64,000 nucleotides of DNA from Megascapheus bottae (lineage: Eukaryota > Chordata > Mammalia > Rodentia > Geomyidae), in the NCBI GenBank assembly GCA_024803745.1, contig JANJXV010000002.1, positions 38,089,001-38,153,000 of the forward strand, in the 5' to 3' direction. The notes under the pieces were generated by a model. That model saw only the letters and a program-made list of their open reading frames with translations, did no database searches and was not told the DNA's origin. The position numbers were made by a program, and so were the translations under genes. Shown here in pieces: positions 22,290-32,843 of the stretch; within the stretch, counting starts at the first letter, position 1, and every line of letters starts with the position of its first letter.

Positions 22290-23242
22290 TTATTTAATAA
22301 TGGAAAGCTTTTTTTTTTTAAGATAGGGTGTGGGTGATCTATAATCTGAAGAAGTTTCACAAAGTCCGAGATCATTGCTGTGAGATAAATTGGATCCGCA
22401 TAGTAACACATTAAGAACAGAGACATCTGCACAACTTCCCCCTAGTGCTTTGTAACTGGTTTCTTCCCTTTACATCCACATCTGTTATATAGCTCCCAAG
22501 TAAATGGCACACATTTTGCTTAAAGACAAGACAGACCGTAAGGACTGAATTTTATTTTTTTCTGACCATTAGTGCCTGCCATCGAACAGATTGTGAACAC
22601 ATACACGTTTCTGAGCTGCAAGCAGACACTTTGTATGCATCCCCTTAAGGGAAACAATTCATTTCCCCTTAAAAATGCATGCGTGTGTGTGTGTGTGTGT
22701 ATGTATGTAAATTTATTTGTTAATATCCATATGTGCTTCTTTATTTGGGAAATATTTAAAAATATACAGCAGGGAATTCTGCATGTATATAGTGTTACAT
22801 GATTTAAAGGAAGCTTAATGATACAACCTTTTTTCTTCCAAGAATGATGTAATTTTAATAATTGTTGATGACAGCACACAGCCCAAATGGACTTGTTACA
22901 TAGTGCTCTTGATCTTATGCATGTTTAGGGGTTTTGCTTAATAAAATTAGATGGAGCAGATTATAGATTTTTCTAAGCCAAAATGCACCCTGTTTTACTA
23001 TGTTCTGTCCACAGCAGAACATAGAACATTCCACATTAGACTGAGAAAAAATCCTTATTGCTTAGTGTAAAATCAAATGACTAAAAACAGCCAGTATTCA
23101 GGTGGCCTTTGAAGTGTTTTGTGGCTGAGCTAAGGAGAGCCAGGGCAATTTACTTTGAATTGTAAATATCCAACCTGAGAACACAGAATGAGATTAAGAA
23201 ATTCTTATCTTTTGATTATTTGAGACCTCAGTCTGAGCCTTA
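22290..23242. other. Unique sequence with a short (GT)n
   Basis: A (GT)9 repeat lies at 22682-22700. The rest shows no recognisable repeat or exon. Confidence 0.45.
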
Positions 23243-23249
23243 CTCATTT

Positions 23250-23490
23250 TTTGGGGGCGTGGGGAGGTGATGGGGCATGAACTCTGGGCCTGGGGGTTGT
23301 CCCTGGGCTCTCCGGTTCAAGACTACCACCCTACCCCTTGCCCCACTTCCCATTTTCTAGTTATTAATTGGAGATAAGAGTTTCATTGCTTTTTAGGCTT
23401 TGTGGTACCCAGGCTGGCTTTGAATCTTGATCCTCAGATCTCAGCCTCCAGAGTAGATAGGATTACAGGCATGAGCCACCTCACTCAGCT
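23250..23490 (-). mobile_element. 7SL-Geo SINE, minus orientation
   Basis: The Geo complement 'gggcatgaactctgggcctg' is followed by the linker 'attaattggagataagagtt' and the 7SL complement 'ggattacaggcatgagccac'. A small insertion 'taggctttgtgg' disrupts the junction. Confidence 0.86.
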
Positions 23491-23979
23491 TCCATTCTCC
23501 CTGTTTTAAGGGCTGTTTAGCTTTTCAAGTGATAATAAGCCAAATTTGGAACCTGAGTATTAGAAAATCTAGTTTGGAATCTCAGTTCTGTGTAACTTTG
23601 AGGAAGATTTCATTTATGTGAAAGTCTATTTTTTTCTATATAGAGATTGATGTAAAAAGAATCCTTCCAGAACTGCTAAAAAGATTAGAGTGAATGAATT
23701 ATGCCTTACAATCTGCAAAGCTCCTGCAGCTGGATGATATTGTGACTGTATCTTTAGAGGGCCATAGAATCACCAAGAATAAAGAATGTCTATGCACTCA
23801 TAGCCCAGAATTTACACAGAACAGGCCAATGGTCTTTCCTTTGTGGGAAGGATGAAAAGGAAGAGTTGGATAACCTTCATAGTAAGTAGTGATTTTCTAA
23901 TGTGAGCCTGCCCTTGGGAACTTAAGGTTCCAGTCTCACAGACCAATCTCTAGAATGTTTATTCAAGGACGTAGGGCGT

Positions 23980-24184
23980 TTTTTTTTTTTTTTTTTTTTG
24001 CCAGTTCTGGGCTTGAGCTCAGGGCCTGAGCACTGCCCTTGGACTTTCTCAAGGCTTGAGCTCTACCACTTGAGCCTCAGCACCACTTCCGGCTTTTTTC
24101 TATGTCTATGGTACTGAGGAATCGAACCCCAGGCCTCCGTGCATACTAGGCAAGCACTCTACCACAAGGCCAAACTCCGGCCCC
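23980..24184 (-). mobile_element. IDL-Geo SINE, minus orientation, young-looking
   Basis: A long pure T-run (about 20) precedes 'gccagttctgggcttgagct'. The IDL unit ends 'ggccaaactccggcccc'. The long tail and low divergence suggest recent insertion. Confidence 0.92.
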
Positions 24185-24265
24185 AGCATTTGCATTTAAA
24201 AAAAAATCATCCCTAGTGATTCTAATAGATATGGCCTAAAGACTTACAATGTGGAGAACATGGCT
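24185..24265. repeat. Possible MER5-like hAT DNA transposon fragment
   Basis: The stretch 'gcatttgcatttaaaa' with 'tccctagtgattctaataga' downstream resembles the 3' part of MER5-type elements ('gaatttgcatttctaacaag', 'caggtgatgctgatgc'). The resemblance is weak. Confidence 0.35.
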
Positions 24266-26572
24266 TCTAAGGCATAACAAATATCCTTCTGAAAGATTTT
24301 TTTTTAGCTTGAAAAAAGTATTGAACCTAAAGGAATAAATAAGAATAAAAGAAATGACCAATAGCAAAGTCACAACAAATTTTGAGAGGGACTTCACCCA
24401 AGTCCTTTAAATGGTAACGTACAGCAGTCACAACTATATTTAAATAAGAATGTCTTTAAAAAAATTGTGTAGCAGTCTTATACTGAAGCTGTTCCAGGTA
24501 ATTTTACTTCTGTTTTCTATGTGAGTTTTCCTTATGGGAATGTTATTGTAAAGACTTTGTGTTTTCTGAATTATTTTGAGTGTGATTACTGTTTTGTCAG
24601 GAAACTACAGCTTCTCCTCTGGATAATGGACTTTTGAGAGGCTTGTTGCATTGTTAAATGTGAATTTTATTTAGACTTAGGGCTAAAATATTTCCTATGG
24701 GGAAAACATCTTTGGCTTTGTAATGTAAGTCAATGGAAAAATAGATTTTGATTAAAAGAAAATTGCTTTGTGGTCAATTTTTTTTTTAATGAGAATTGAG
24801 ACAATTGCATTAAATGAGATTGCCCTGTATACTTACTCTCCAAATGCTATTTACTTTTTTTTCTTGCAATGCAGCTTTATTCAATGTTCTCTTTATCTGC
24901 TTACTTTTGCCTTTTCCATTCTATTTCAGTCTGATCTCCTAATTATGCACCACTTAAAATGAAGTAATATGAAGAATATAAGTGTTTTAGAAATTATAGT
25001 ATTATAAAAATGTGTTTTTTAAAAAATATTGCGGGTTCTCTTCTCTTCTGCACACGGTGCACCGTGCCTAGATTCTCAAGAGGTTTATATAAGGATATTC
25101 CGCATGCATACTCTTTTCTGTCTAGGTAGAATGAGTACCCAGAATCCCTTTGTGGCTTCAGGTAAACACATTAGAATGCAATCTTAAATTTACTTTGTAT
25201 TCTATAAATTCAAGGCCAGAAGGTGGAGCTAAAAGTAGAGAGATAGATATATCAGGGAAAAAAACATCTTGCCTGACTATGCACCTTAGTGCTAGTTTTT
25301 GCAGGCTACTGAAGTGATTTAATCGATATACTAGATTGAAGTTATATACAAGAACAGCCTAAGATCCATGTCTTGTTTTCACTGCTGTTTCAATCAGGGT
25401 GTTATCAGGAGGCACAATTCATCCTAGATGGCTAAAATCAAGGGATCATAATAGAGTGATTACTTCTAAGTGGGTGATCAGAGTTAGAAATATTGAATGG
25501 GAAGCTGATAGTAGCAAAACTACAGAGGAAACAAGGGAAATAAAACATTGAGTCTAGTGACATGGAGAGCCATATTGGAGAGGGGTGGCCTGGCTACATC
25601 TGAAGGGTGGCAGATACAGACTGAAGTTGTCAAGGAAAAGGAAGAGATGCCTCCACTTCTCTTTCCTTTGTCTTTCACTGGCTGGGTCTAACTGGGTTTT
25701 GTCAGATGATCAGACAGCATGGATCTCTGGAATGCAGAAAAACAACAAAAGGTAGATAGTAGGTTGAGAAGAAAGTTGTCGATGAAAGATATGTAGCACT
25801 GTTCTTTCGAGAGCACTGTGTTCAATAGAAGAAGCCAGGTTTATTCCCAAAGTTCCTGATAATTGGGAGTTGAATACTATTTATTAAAAGAACTTGTGCG
25901 GTGTGTTGAAACTGATACCACTGCCATTCCCCACTTCTGAACTCTTCCATTGCCTTCTCACCAAGAACATTTTATAAGGTGCTAGATGGTAGATGATAAA
26001 GTGCTTTGGCTGTAATGCTTGAATAGGTTGATTGACCTGAAAAATATTAGTTGATAAAAGTTTTTACATGAGCAGTTGGAGGTGGGGAAATTTTAAATAA
26101 AGCGGAGATATTTTTATGTACAAGCTTGTGTTAAATCATTAGGAAAAACAGTCTGAAAAACATTTTGCAGGAAATGCATTAGTATTGTCCAATGTTTAAT
26201 GCATTTTGGTGTTGTTTATTTACATCCGATTAAGAATTATTCAAAGTAGGTATTTCAATGTAGCCTTCTGATTCCAAGCGTTTTTTGGCATTGTAGTTTC
26301 ACATGGTTACTTCAAAAGAAGTATTATGTCTTATTATTATGTTTTCTGCCTTTATTAAAATGCAAACAAATATGCAAACTAGCTTTATCTTAAATCTAAG
26401 CTTTACCCTCTTGCTGAACATTGCTTGCAGGAATATACTGTGAGAGTAGGGGAGGGGGTAAAAAACTGATAAAATAAAATGGTGAAAAGGTTAAAAAAAA
26501 CACCTATGTTAAAATGGCATCAACAAATTGGATAAAAACAAAGCAAAACAACAAGAAAAATCTCTAAGACTG
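24266..26572. other. 2.3 kb repeat-poor stretch
   Basis: No SINE, L1 or LTR signal is recognisable. The frame 24768-24962 (plus) is chance. The part 26090-26420 has the look of conserved noncoding DNA ('gtttatttacatccgattaa'), which is unproven. A 14-bp CpG-containing palindrome lies at 25053-25066. Confidence 0.5.
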
Positions 26573-26822
26573 GGGACTGGTGGCTCATACCTGTAAACCT
26601 AGCTACTCAGGAGGCTGATATATGAGGATGGCGATTTGAACAAACCCAACCCAAGCTGGAAATTCCATGAGACTCTTATGTACAATGAGTTACTCAAAAG
26701 CGGAAGTGAATCTGTGGTTCAAGTGATAGTGTGCTAGCCTTGAGCACAAAAGCTCAGGGACAGCACCTAGACTCAGTTCAAGTCCCAGGACCGGCACACA
26801 AACACACATACACACCCCAAAA
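26573..26822 (+). mobile_element. 7SL-Geo SINE, plus orientation
   Basis: The head 'ggtggctcatacctgtaaac' leads to a Geo unit 'ctagccttgagcacaaaagc' and a CA-rich tail ('cacacaaacacacatacaca'). The tail has mutated from A-rich to an AC repeat. Confidence 0.87.
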
Positions 26823-27950
26823 CCCCACCGAAATACCCTATTCATTTCTACATTATTTTCTACCCCAAGATATGAGCAGTTTGGCAGAGATTTAGTTGGG
26901 GTTTAATCATATACACAAATCAATTGATTCCTAACTAAATGGTGCTATTAACCCTGGTCCCAGCTCCACTGAATTGAAAGAAGAGTAAACCCTGGGGACT
27001 ATGGCATTAACATTTGCTGTAACTAGAAGAGGTAGTGATAAGGATGATGGGGTGTTAGACTTGGTGGCCATGATAGGGATAGTACTGGGGATGCTGGGAA
27101 CCATGCAGATGGGATGGGGATGGTGGTAGTGGCTGAGTTGGTAATTCTGGTGGTTAACTTGGTGTCAGAATGGTGGTCAAACTGATGATGTCTGTGGTCT
27201 TAGATATACTGGAGATTGTAGAGGTGAAGGTGTTAGGGAAAGTTACGATGTGGAATGAAGGAAAAAGCTGTAGAGGTAAGTCCACTAATGACAATGGGAA
27301 CAGTCCTGTTTAGGAATCACAAAGATTCATCAACAGAGGCGATACCATTTGACCTTTACATTAAAAAAAAATGTTTGGTGGAAAAGAAATAATAGAATTC
27401 AACTTAATTTACTTGCAAAGAGATTTGTCAAACTAATCACTCACTTTGCAGATGCTCTTTAAGCATTCCCTTAATTACAGATATTAGCATCATGCTGAGC
27501 CCAAAAGTACCACTCCTGTCAATTTCAACACACTGCACAAGTTCTTTTAATAAATATTATTCAACTCTCAATTATTGGAAACTTTGGGAATAAACCTGGC
27601 TTTTCCTATTGAACACGGTGCTTTTGAAAGCTGATTTTTATCTTGAAAATAACGCTATTTAGTTGGAGTAATGCTATTTAGTAGGGGATTATTTTTCTTT
27701 GTAAAAAAAAAAAACTAGAAGCATAGCTATTGATATTTGATACTTGTCTTCCTGTACTTGACTGCCAAGCAAAATAATTTCGTTTGTAATCAACAAAATG
27801 TAGCTTCATAAATTAGGGTAAACATGTCATTGAAAGAACAAATCTATAATCCTAATCTTTTAGTAGATATAAAATGAGTTTTTCTTGAGATACAAGGATT
27901 TTCTTTCCAGTTTGAACATAAGAAATTGGACCAAAATGTACACAGTAGCC
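26823..27950. other. Unique sequence with a degenerate GT/GA-rich block
   Basis: The part 27018-27250 is C-poor and made of decayed GGT, GAT and ATG-like units, resembling an eroded trinucleotide array. The rest is ordinary AT-rich DNA with no gene. Confidence 0.45.
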
Positions 27951-27999
27951 TCTCTCCCTCCCTCCCTCCCTCCCTCCCTCCCTCCCTCCCTCCCTCCCT

Positions 28000-28068
<69 letters not shown>
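27951..28068. repeat. (CCCT)n (CT)n pyrimidine microsatellite
   Basis: About 13 CCCT units and then about 30 CT units abut the tail side of a minus-orientation SINE. Confidence 0.97.
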
Positions 28069-28069
<1 letters not shown>

Positions 28070-28222
28070 AGTCCTGGGGCTTGGACTCTGGGTCTGAATA
28101 CTGTCCTTGGGCATTCCTCAAGGCTAGTCCTCTACCTCTTGAGCCATGGCACCACTTTTGGCTTTTTCTGTGTATGTGGTAACTTGGCGAGTACTCTACC
28201 ACTAGGCCACATTCCCAGCCCT
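28069..28222 (-). mobile_element. IDL-Geo SINE, minus orientation, internally deleted
   Basis: The Geo complement 'cagtcctggggcttggactc' is followed by a shortened IDL unit. From 'gtatgtggtaacttgg' it jumps to 'cgagtactctaccactaggc', so about 30 bp of the IDL unit, including box B, is missing. Confidence 0.85.
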
Positions 28223-28255
28223 AGCACTTCCCTCTTTTATTTTTATTTCTATAAT

Positions 28256-28440
28256 TTAGAATAAACATTGTATTAAGTGAAGTAAGCCAGGCTTTGAATG
28301 ACAAAGGACACACACTTTCTCTCATATGTGAATCATATATGTAAATATATAAGGATCATATATGTATATACACATACACATACATATATTCATATACACA
28401 CTTATATGATCTAAGTAAAGTGTGGCATATATAGGAGTGA
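28256..28440 (+). repeat. Old L1 3' fragment, plus strand, with AT-rich repeat
   Basis: The stretch 'gtattaagtgaagtaagcca' followed by 'ggctttgaatgacaaaggac' matches the conserved end of ORF2 in old mammalian L1s. An irregular (AT/ACAT) low-complexity tract follows from about 28330. Confidence 0.6.
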
Positions 28441-28469
28441 GATTTCTTTTTTTAAAAATTGAACTTTTA

Positions 28470-28691
28470 CTGCCAGGCATGGTGATTCATGCCTGTAATC
28501 TTAGCTACGCAGGAGGCTCAGATCTGAGAATCAAGGTTCAAAGTCAACCTGGGCACTACAAAGCCGTGAGACTCTTATTTCCAATTAATCACTAGAAAAC
28601 GTGATGTGGGGCTATGGCTCCAGGAGTAGGTCAGTAGCCTTGAGCTGAATTGCTCAGGTTCAGTGTCCAGGCCCAGAGTTTAAGCTGGGAA
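28470..28691 (+). mobile_element. 7SL-Geo SINE, plus orientation
   Basis: The head 'caggcatggtgattcatgcc' is followed by the linker 'ccaattaatcactagaaaac' and the Geo unit. Its tail 'aaattttttttt' meets the tail side of an oppositely oriented copy, giving a tail-to-tail pair. Confidence 0.88.
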
Positions 28692-29111
28692 ATTTTTTTT
28701 TTGAACTTTTTTCTTTTCTGATCATAGAGGATGCTATCTTTGAGCTTTTTTGCTGGAGGTTAGTGCTCTACCACTTTGAGCCACAACTCTACTTCTGGTT
28801 TTCTGGGGGTTTATTGGAGATAAGAGTTTCTTGGGTTGGGAGAGGGGCATAATAATAGAGTAATTGCCTAGCATGCATGAAGCCCTGGATTCAATTCCTC
28901 GGTACCACATACACAGAAAATGCCGGAAGTGGTGCTGTAGAGTGCTAGCCTTGAGAAAGCCCAAGGTCAGTGCCTAGGCCCTGAGTTCAAGCCCCAGGAC
29001 TGGCAAAAAAAAAAAAAGAAAAAAAGAAAAAAAGAAAAAAAATGAGTTTCGTGGACTTTTCTGCTTGGACTGGCTTGGAAGTTCAGAACTCAAGCTTCCT
29101 GAGTAGCTAGG
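28692..29111 (-). mobile_element. 7SL-Geo SINE, minus orientation, split by an IDL-Geo SINE
   Basis: The Geo complement and linker occupy 28692-28830. The 7SL complement resumes at 29044 ('gagtttcgtggacttttctg', 'cctgagtagctagg'). Removing the inserted SINE restores one continuous element. Confidence 0.85.
28831..29043 (+). mobile_element. IDL-Geo SINE nested in another SINE, with TSD
   Basis: Both units are present ('gcctagcatgcatgaagccc' and 'gttcaagccccaggactggc'). The right unit lacks about 15 bp of the box A region ('ggtgctgtagagtgctagcc'). The tail contains repeated A5-8G units. The duplication 'gagtttc' lies at 28824-28830 and 29044-29050. Confidence 0.9.
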
Positions 29112-29260
29112 CTTAACTTGAACTTTTACATTATATTTAGTTGTACAGAGGAGTCTTAAACCAAATGTCAGTTTATGAATACAGTGCTTCTTGATCAGTG
29201 TCATCCATAGAAGTGAGATTCTGTGGCATAACTCCTTGAACAATTCAGACAGCTTAACTA
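29112..29260 (-). repeat. Old L1 3' UTR fragment, minus strand (second type)
   Basis: The stretch 'tgtacagaggagtcttaaac' followed by 'aaatgtcagtttatgaatac' matches the sequence near 19623 and 46510. Confidence 0.55.
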
Positions 29261-29309
29261 GCAGCATATTAGGAAGTTGAAAAGTGTTTTGTCTGAAAAG
29301 GGTCAAGGC

Positions 29310-29515
29310 TTATGGGATAGGGCTAGACAAATGGAGAGAAGGATGGTAGGCAATACAGTCATGACACTCAATGTACATACGTGAAACTAGAAATAGGAAA
29401 GGTGATGGAGCTAGTGGGGAAAGGGAAAGAGGGGGGGGGCAAAATGATGAAGCCAATGACTCTGATAAAGTTGCATTGTGCACTTAAATGGCCTTGGTCA
29501 ATTGAAATCCCCTGT
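29310..29515 (+). repeat. Possible old L1 3' UTR, plus strand
   Basis: A purine-rich stretch with 'gggaaagagggggggggcaa' ends in 'tgaagataataat'. This layout fits the G/A-rich 3' UTR of L1. It is decayed, and the call is tentative. Confidence 0.4.
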
Positions 29516-29714
29516 ATTCTTTGAAGATAATAATCAAAAGAGTATGGTTCCTATTGTCTCTTTGGCAGCAGGTGACTTAGTCTCAAACTATGAGAGCTAT
29601 GGATGATTCTGAAAACAGCATGAACTTTGTTCTACAAGCTAGTGCTTGCTGCTTAACTGACATGTGTGATTAGTTAAGAAAATCAGGCAGAGAAAAGTAT
29701 AAATTGAGTAACCA

Positions 29715-29910
29715 TGGTTTATATTTATTGAGTATTTGCTAGGCAGCAGGAATTTGGTGTATAGATTCATAGCGTGTTCCTTCCTCTTTACAGATAAGCA
29801 TGGGACTGGGGCAGTCATTTTAATATGTGGTTCTGGCAGTTATTGAACTTCAATGCCTAGTGGAATCTAGAATCTTAACCACAATGTCATATTTCCTGTC
29901 ACATTTCTGC
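29715..29910 (+). repeat. MIR SINE
   Basis: Near-complete motif order: 'tatttattgagtatttgcta', 'ggcagcaggaatttgg', 'ctctttacagataagcatgg', and at the end 'atcttaaccacaatgtcata'. These follow the MIR consensus from 5' to 3'. Confidence 0.75.
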
Positions 29911-29914
29911 TAAT

Positions 29915-30258
29915 GTGCAGCTTAGCTCTAACTTTTCCTTTTCTGCTTTGAAAACCAAGTAGACACAACTTTTGGATTTACTGGAGAAGAACAAAACTTG
30001 TCTTCCAGAAGAAATGGAAACCATATGGAAATTATCAATTTCTCTTGACTCAGAAAACATTTATTTAAATGAAAAAATTAGACTGGGAGTCAGAAGTCCC
30101 AGATGCTTGCTCTTTTTCTGCAATTTATCAACCATGTGATCATGACTTAGTCTCCTAATCACCAGAGGCTTGGAGAGTCAAAGGCTCATTTGCTTCCCCT
30201 GCCAAACACAAAATCTTCCATAAATACAGTAAGAGTTCTATACAGACTATATACTCAA
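29915..30258. other. Unique sequence, no gene
   Basis: No recognisable repeat or exon. A short GC-neutral stretch. Confidence 0.45.
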
Positions 30259-30270
30259 AATAACGCAATA

Positions 30271-30458
30271 GGGCCAGGAGCATAGCCTAGGGATAGAGTG
30301 CTTGCCTAGCATGCAGGAAGCCCTGGGTTCTATTCCTTAGTAACACATATAGAGAAAAAGCCAGAAGTGGTGCTTTGGCTCAGGTGGTAGAGTGCTAGCC
30401 TTGAGAATGCTCAAGGACAGTGTCTAGGCCCTGATATCATGCCCCAAGACTAGAAAAA
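30271..30458 (+). mobile_element. IDL-Geo SINE, plus orientation, with TSD
   Basis: Both units are present ('gcctagggatagagtgcttg' and 'ctcaggtggtagagtgctag'). The duplication 'aataacgcaata' (30259-30270) against 'aataactcaata' (30469-30480) has one mismatch. Confidence 0.92.
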
Positions 30459-30539
30459 ATATTTAATAAATAACTCAATAATATAGTCATTTATTGGCTA
30501 GTTTCCCTTCCTCAGATATCCTTCTTATAAAACCATTCT

Positions 30540-30722
30540 CTGTATGGCTTCACCCTACTTTTTCTAAACTGCATTCTTTGCCATGCTGCTTGTTTGCTCA
30601 AAAACCTGATCTAACTTGTTACTCACAGCATAAAATGAATGTGCTTACCTTAATATTCAAGGTCCTTCTCTTTCTGGCCCAACCTAGCCTTCCAATTACA
30701 TCTTTTAATATTACTGGCCTGT
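30540..30722 (+). repeat. Ancient mammalian interspersed repeat, class unresolved
   Basis: The stretch 'cataaaatgaatgtgcttac' and then 'caaggtccttctctttctgg', 'cccaacctagcc' resembles the widespread 'aataaaatccaaactcctta', 'ctggcccctgcctacc' repeat core. A library search is needed to name it. Confidence 0.45.
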
Positions 30723-30785
30723 ATGCCAGTAAATAGACTTTATTTTGTTTTATAATTCTTTGCCTACATGCCTTAAATTTTGTTA

Positions 30786-30995
30786 TAATTTGGGTCTGAA
30801 GTATCCTTTATTTCCCCCTCCCCCAATTCCCTCCCCCACAAGCTCATGTGTTGAAGGGTTATGGAACAATTTGAGAAGTGATTAGATTTGGTGGACTCTG
30901 ACATTTTCCGTGGATTAACCTATTGATGACATCATAAGCTAATAGGCTCAGAAATAAGGTCTAGTTGGAGGAAATAGATTTCTCAAAACTTTACT
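30786..30995 (+). repeat. LTR fragment, ERVL-MaLR-like, plus strand
   Basis: The stretch 'ccacaagctcatgtgttgaa' with 'gaagtgattagatttggtgg' and 'ataagctaataggctcag' follows the layout of MaLR-type solitary LTRs. There is no internal viral sequence. It is an ancient, decayed relic. Confidence 0.5.
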
Positions 30996-31034
30996 TTGAA
31001 GTATACTACTGTCTTTGGGCTGCTTCAGCTTTCT

Positions 31035-31192
31035 TTTTTGTTTCATTAAGTTTTACATCTTTAAGTACTTGCACAGAGGAGTTGCCATTTAATAAAATAG
31101 TTCATGAATAAATATATCTTGATGAATGTCACTCCTTTAATCATTCTTATCTCCCTCTCTGCTTAATTTTGTAGGATATACACTGATTCTTG
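31035..31192 (-). repeat. Old L1 3' UTR fragment, minus strand (second type)
   Basis: The stretch 'tgcacagaggagttgccatt' with 'cttgatgaatgtcactcctt' and 'ttttgtaggatatacactga' matches the 19620 and 46500 copies. Confidence 0.6.
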
Positions 31193-31262
31193 TCCTTCCT
31201 TCCTTCCTTCCTTCCTTCCTTCCTTCCTTCCTTCCTTCCTTCCTTCCTTCTTTTCTTCCCTC
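31193..31262. repeat. (CCTT)n microsatellite
   Basis: About 14 CCTT units plus imperfect units on the tail side of the following SINE. Confidence 0.97.
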
Positions 31263-31265
31263 CTT

Positions 31266-31485
31266 CCTTTCTTTTTTGTGGTTCATGGAGCTTAAACTCA
31301 GCCTGAGCTCTTCAGGTCAAGGCTACCATCCTACCCTTGAGCCAAGCCCCACTTCCCATTTTTCTAGAGGTATTTGGAGATAAGAATCTCAGGTCCTTTT
31401 GTGCCCAGGCTGGCTTTGAATCTTGATCCTCAGATCTCAGCCCTCTGAGCAGCTAGGATTACAGGCATGAGCCACCACGCCTGGC
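31266..31485 (-). mobile_element. 7SL-Geo SINE, minus orientation
   Basis: A shortened Geo complement ('ggagcttaaactcagcctga'; about 20 bp deleted) is followed by the linker and the 7SL complement 'gcagctaggattacaggcat'. 'tcttgtc' occurs both before the microsatellite (31188 on) and after the element, as a possible short TSD. Confidence 0.88.
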
Positions 31486-31649
31486 TCTTGTCAATATTTT
31501 CACCATCTTCTGTTCATCTGTATACCTCTTTCCCATTGACGCCACCCCATCCCTTGTAAGTACCTGCTTCCTGGTGTTTTATTTTGCGGAACTTTGATTT
31601 TGGCTTTTAAGGAATTACACTATTTGAGATCTCTCTTGAAGCTACCATG

Positions 31650-31890
31650 TTCAGTGCGATAGAGAAAGCAATAAAAAATGTAGAACAACAAAAGACCCTG
31701 AATAGCAAAGGCCATTCTTAGCAGGTGGAATAGTGCTGGAGGAATAAGAATCTGAACTTCAAATTCTATTACAGAGCCGTAGTAATGAAAAAAGCTTGAT
31801 ACTGGCACGAAATGAGGCCTGAAGACCAATTGAACAGAAGACTCAGAAATAAACGTACAGCCTACAGTTACAGAGGGTGAGGAGTATGAG
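31650..31890 (+). repeat. Old L1 ORF2 fragment, plus strand
   Basis: The stretch 'caacaaaagaccctgaatag' with 'acttcaaattctattacaga', 'gaccaattgaacagaa' and 'cagaaataaacgtacagcct' matches the conserved ORF2 segment downstream of the RT domain. It is old and plus-oriented, unlike the young copies. Confidence 0.75.
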
Positions 31891-32830
31891 GAAAAGATCG
31901 CCCGCAGATCTGGTGTCTGGTGAGGGGCTTCCTTCTGGTGTGTGTATCATTATCTGCTCATATCACCTTCACAAGGCCAAGTGAAATCTCTGGTCTTTCC
32001 ATTTTTGGTTTTTGGGAATATGCTATAAATCTAGAAAAGTAAGGAAAAATCGGGTCGAGGAAGGACTAGCATGAAGTAATGAATATTTATTTTTAACTAC
32101 TAATCTATGAAAAGACAGCCATGAAAAGTAGAAATGAGAAAAGCCAGTTTTTATGGACTTTGGTGGAAGATCTGGAGATGACTGATTAGATCTAATGGAA
32201 AGGCCCAGCTGGATTTTAAGCATGCAGTCATCTTGGCCTCTTTTATGGTTTAGGACAGAGCCCAAAAGATACCCTGCTGAACTCTGGGATATGCAAGGGC
32301 CAAAAACCTTCCTACTGAATCCCCAAAAGGAGTTTTTGCCAAAAAGTCAGTAAGCCCAGCTGCTTGATCCCACGAGTATGCTAGCCATCATATAGACACC
32401 ATCTGTGTATAATGAGATAGCACTCTAGTAAGGATTTTAAACTGCACTATTGTTCTACATGATGTCTGGGCTTAGTTGTGATTATGATTTTTTTTATTTT
32501 CAGCAGAGCCATGGGAAATAAATACTTATAAATATAATAGCTCATAAGAGAAAAGCCAAGTCATAGGGGGATATAAAAATGAGTGATGAATGAACTTTAC
32601 ATTATGTTTAACAGTAACACAATATTGACCACTTCATAAAAGGAAAGTCCTACATATTTCAAAGACTAGACACTCAGGTCTTCCAAGGAGGGATTGATGT
32701 TCAGTCAATTTCTTGTTTTATATTTGCTTGTCCCTTCCCTTGGAAGAGCACACACCAATCTTTTACTGATCAGATTTCATAACACTGATTAGGTAGGGAT
32801 ATTGGGCCCAATAGATTTTTTTACATTAAG
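31891..32830. other. Unique sequence, possibly a decayed LTR at its left end
   Basis: The stretch 'gatctggtgtctggtgaggg' near 31910 is typical of antisense MaLR LTRs, but the rest is not recognisable. The minus frame 32023-32265 has no known domain. No gene is supported. Confidence 0.4.
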
Positions 32831-32843
32831 AAATCATTTATAG

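Noticed and set aside
21940..22432. Several overlapping frames of 80-130 codons on both strands
   Set aside because: They read through the CCCT/CCTT tract. The apparent length comes from the repeat lacking stop codons.
27852..28264. Frames of 70-116 codons on both strands
   Set aside because: They are translated microsatellite plus SINE sequence.
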